DNA from: Tannerellaceae bacterium | GTDB taxonomy: Bacteria; Bacteroidota; Bacteroidia; Bacteroidales; Tannerellaceae | DNA: 7,800 nucleotides | Direction of reading: 5' to 3' | Assembly: GCA_031267205.1 (NCBI GenBank) | Contig: JAIRZN010000094.1 | Span: 1-7,800 of the forward strand | Shown: one piece after another, positions 6,088 to 7,800 of the stretch | How positions within the stretch are numbered: the stretch's first letter is position 1 | How the letters are laid out: the number at the start of each line of letters is the position of its first letter | The notes under the pieces: model-generated | What the model saw: only the letters and a program-made list of their open reading frames with translations | The model's database searches: none | What the model was told of the DNA's origin: nothing | Position numbers and translations under genes: made by a program

Positions 6088-7281
6088 TTATAATTCCAAG
6101 TCTGCGTTGAGTTGTTCATGACGGGGCAGGCCCTGTTCGTCAAGTTCTTTCATAAAAGGATCGGGGTCAAAGTCCTCGACGTTCCATACGCCCGGCTTTT
6201 TCCAGATGTTTTGCAGGAATAGCTTGGCCCCAATCATGGCGGGCACTCCGGTGGTATAGCTTACCGCCTGCGCGCCTGTCTCCTTGTAGGCTGCTTCATG
6301 GCTGCAGTTGTTGTATATGTAACAGGTCGTTTCCTCTCCGTCCTTCAGTCCGCGTATGCGGCAGCCGATAGATGTCTGGCCGGTATAGTTTTCGCCAAGG
6401 CTGCCCGGGTCGGGCAGTACGGCTTTCAGGAACTGTATGGGGACTATCTCCGCCCCGTTATACATCACAGGGTCGATGCGATCCATCCCGATGTTCTGAA
6501 TCACGCGGAGGTGCGTCAGGTATTCCTGACCGAAAGTCATCCAGAAGCGTGCGCGGCGGAGGGTTGGATAGTTCTTCACCAAGCTCTCCAATTCCTCGTG
6601 GTACATCAGGTAGGATTCCCTCGGCCCTATTCCGGGATAGTTGAGCGCGCGGTGCACCGACAGCGGGTCTGTCTCCTTCCACTCCCCGTCTTCGTAGTAC
6701 TTCCCGCGCTGGGTGATTTCGCGGATATTGATTTCCGGGTTGAAGTTGGTGGCGAAAGCCTTGTGGTGGTCGCCGGCGTTGCAGTCGACTATGTCCAAGT
6801 ATTGTATTTCATCAAAGTAACGGCGGGCGGCGTATGCGGTATATACGCCTGTGACGCCGGGGTCGAAGCCGCAGCCGAGTATGGCCGTCAGCCCTGCTTC
6901 CTCGAAGCGGTCTTTGTACGCCCACTGCCATGCGTACTGATACTTCGCCTCGTCGAGCGGCTCGTAATTCGCCGTATCCAAGTAACTTGTCCCGCAGGCT
7001 AAGCAGGCGTCCATAATGGACAAGTCCTGGTACGGCAAGGCGAGGTTGACTACTATGTCGGGCTTAAAATCCTTCATCAAGGCGACAAGCTCGCCGGTGT
7101 TGTCGGCATCTACCTGCGCCGTGCGTATTTTCATGTTGGAGATGCCTGCCGCAATCTTGTCGGCCTTGCTTCTGGTACGTGTGGCGACCATTATTTCCGT
7201 GAAGACTCCGGCGTTGAGCGCCATTTTCTTTACAGTGACGTTACTGACGCCCCCTGCCCCGATTATTAAAACTTTTCCCAT
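6088..7281 (-). CDS. Carboxynorspermidine synthase / saccharopine dehydrogenase-like reductase
   Basis: This 397-residue NAD(P)H-dependent reductase resembles the Bacteroidales and Vibrio carboxy(nor)spermidine dehydrogenase branch of the Lys1 family. That enzyme condenses aspartate semialdehyde with a diamine, and the product is later decarboxylated by NspC to (nor)spermidine. The N-terminus VLIIGAGGVSNVTVKK (4-19) is the Rossmann nucleotide-binding loop. Further landmarks are VVNLALPYQDL (77-87), SYLDTANYEP (99-108), GCGFDPGVTGVYTAYA (136-151), FWMTFGQEYLTHLRV (246-260) and AVSYTTGVPAMIGAKL (339-354). The length fits the family. The ATG at 7279-7281 follows an A-rich leader without Shine-Dalgarno, and the stop is TAA. 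A lysine-pathway saccharopine dehydrogenase is the main alternative; the GVSN loop and gene context favour the polyamine enzyme. No nspC is present in the window. Confidence 0.88.
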   Translation of the reverse strand: MGKVLIIGAGGVSNVTVKKMALNAGVFTEIMVATRTRSKADKIAAGISNMKIRTAQVDADNTGELVALMKDFKPDIVVNLALPYQDLSIMDACLACGTSYLDTANYEPLDEAKYQYAWQWAYKDRFEEAGLTAILGCGFDPGVTGVYTAYAARRYFDEIQYLDIVDCNAGDHHKAFATNFNPEINIREITQRGKYYEDGEWKETDPLSVHRALNYPGIGPRESYLMYHEELESLVKNYPTLRRARFWMTFGQEYLTHLRVIQNIGMDRIDPVMYNGAEIVPIQFLKAVLPDPGSLGENYTGQTSIGCRIRGLKDGEETTCYIYNNCSHEAAYKETGAQAVSYTTGVPAMIGAKLFLQNIWKKPGVWNVEDFDPDPFMKELDEQGLPRHEQLNADLEL

Positions 7282-7318
7282 CTGTGTATCGTTATTTTTC
7301 GCTTATGCACCTGATTGT

Positions 7319-7330
7319 TTTGCACGCAAA
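7319..7330. promoter_or_regulatory. Small palindrome overlapping the -7 element (possible operator)
   Basis: TTTGC-AC-GCAAA is a perfect inverted repeat with 5-bp arms, overlapping the downstream end of the -7 element and the likely transcription start. Its position would suit a repressor site, but a repeat this short can occur by chance and no regulator is encoded in the window. Confidence 0.2.
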
Positions 7331-7334
7331 TATA
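7327..7334 (-). promoter_or_regulatory. Bacteroidetes-type -7 promoter element for the operon
   Basis: On the minus strand this reads TATATTTG, a perfect match to the Bacteroidetes sigma-ABfr consensus TAnnTTTG. It lies 45 nt upstream of the synthase ATG, giving a short A-rich leader. A TTTG at the expected -33 spacing is not seen; the only nearby TTTG, at 7338-7341, is too close. This is the only promoter-like sequence found ahead of the six-gene operon. Confidence 0.5.
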
Positions 7335-7453
7335 CTACAAAGACTTGAGCCGTCGCATGGAAGGGATGAGATTTTTCGTAACGCCTTAGAAATAAGCAGG
7401 GATTAACTCAATAGATAAGAATAATTTGGGCGAAGGCTTGCTTTTATGCACCC

Positions 7454-7465
7454 CGCCCCTACATT
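7454..7465. repeat. Short partial copy of the interspersed tag
   Basis: CGCCCCTACATT occurs here and again at 7489-7500, each followed by a short TAAC stretch. The first copy is only the end of the 32-nt repeat, so it may be a remnant of an earlier insertion or an unequal duplication. Confidence 0.45.
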
Positions 7466-7469
7466 AACA

Positions 7470-7501
7470 AAGAGTGCGCCACGAGGGACGCCCCTACATT
7501 T
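7470..7501. repeat. 32-nt interspersed repeat, right copy
   Basis: It is 30/32 identical to 354-385 and in the same orientation, and its final 19 nt (7483-7501) match the reverse complement of 212-230 exactly. The last base is the first base of the in-frame TAA (7501-7503) that bounds the right-edge open frame, so the repeat directly abuts coding sequence. Confidence 0.75.
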
Positions 7502-7503
7502 AA

Positions 7504-7800
7504 CCGTTTCCCGATACGGCGGGAATATGGAAAAACGGCGCGAAGATTGAAATAGTGAACTACAACGCCCCCAAGGCCATCAACTCGCTTTTTGTCTACG
7601 AAGGCGACATATACGTGACCGGAACCAGGACGGATGTCGTATCGGGAAGCACAACGATCACCGAATACAGCCAAGCGCCGCCCCTCTCCGACAGCGATGT
7701 CACCCAAAGCGCAGCCGTGAGGTCGGTCTTCGTAGCGGCGAACGGCGTCGTATATGCGGCCGGGAACAACGGCTACTGGGTAAACGATGTTGTCTGGAAA
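7504..7800 (+). CDS. WKNG-type tandem-repeat protein, 5' end apparently missing (runs off right edge)
   Basis: Ninety-nine codons are open from just after an in-frame TAA (7501-7503) to the window edge. The translation has IWKNGAK (8-14), then SLFVYEGDIYVTG (28-40) and a second, related SVFVAANGVVYAAG (74-87) followed by YWVNDVVWK. The two units are 46 residues apart. Repeats of WKNG...SxFVxxGDVYVAG form are recalled from secreted or surface beta-propeller-like Bacteroidales proteins. There is no ATG in the visible frame and no signal peptide. The first candidate start is GTG at 7555-7557, which would cut through the first repeat unit. The sequence before it is an interspersed repeat. It is therefore probably a 5'-truncated remnant, although a frameshifted or unusually started gene is possible. 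Confidence 0.55.

Noticed and set aside
6298..7002. Plus-strand open frame of 234 codons antisense to the carboxynorspermidine synthase
   Set aside because: It lacks any recognisable domain and lies wholly inside a well-supported minus-strand gene.
7424..7431. Possible plus-strand -7 promoter element for the right-edge frame (ATAATTTG)
   Set aside because: It matches TAnnTTTG at only six of eight positions, has no -33 element, and a repeat and a stop codon intervene before the frame.

Overview
The window looks like part of a Bacteroidales (Bacteroidota) chromosome with a fairly high G+C content. Four things point there: the relatives recalled for each protein, a saccharopine-dehydrogenase-like carboxynorspermidine synthase next to recA, a lack of strong Shine-Dalgarno sequences, and a TAnnTTTG-type -7 promoter element. 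Family-level placement is not possible by eye.

Layout: the middle of the window (428-7281) is one tightly packed minus-strand operon, read from right to left: carboxynorspermidine synthase -> recA -> FemAB/BioF2-like acyltransferase -> DUF7033-type polysaccharide deacetylase -> GT-B glycosyltransferase -> second GT-B glycosyltransferase. A 22-nt gap separates the first gene from recA. Every later junction overlaps: TTGA, GTGA and ATGA four-base overlaps and one 8-nt overlap. Two genes start with rare codons (TTG and GTG). The only promoter-like sequence seen lies upstream of the first gene, at about 7327-7334. The last four genes look like a cell-surface glycan or envelope module. RecA is the housekeeping recombinase, so a DNA-repair gene appears to share a transcript with polyamine and envelope genes.

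Flanks: both ends carry plus-strand coding sequence cut by the window edge. At the left is the last 37 codons of a protein ending in an RWxNxRGxKGPWS-type tail, followed by a clear rho-independent terminator (144-172). At the right is a WKNG-type repeat protein whose open frame begins directly after an in-frame stop, has no ATG, and abuts a repeat, so its 5' end may be lost.

Repeats: the 311-nt left intergenic region (117-427) and the right intergenic region (7282-7503) share an interspersed repeat family. A 32-nt copy occurs in direct orientation on each side of the operon (30/32 identical, about 7.1 kb apart). On the left, an inverted copy plus paired hairpins make a composite, MITE-like structure. 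No tRNA, rRNA, CRISPR array or transposase gene was seen.
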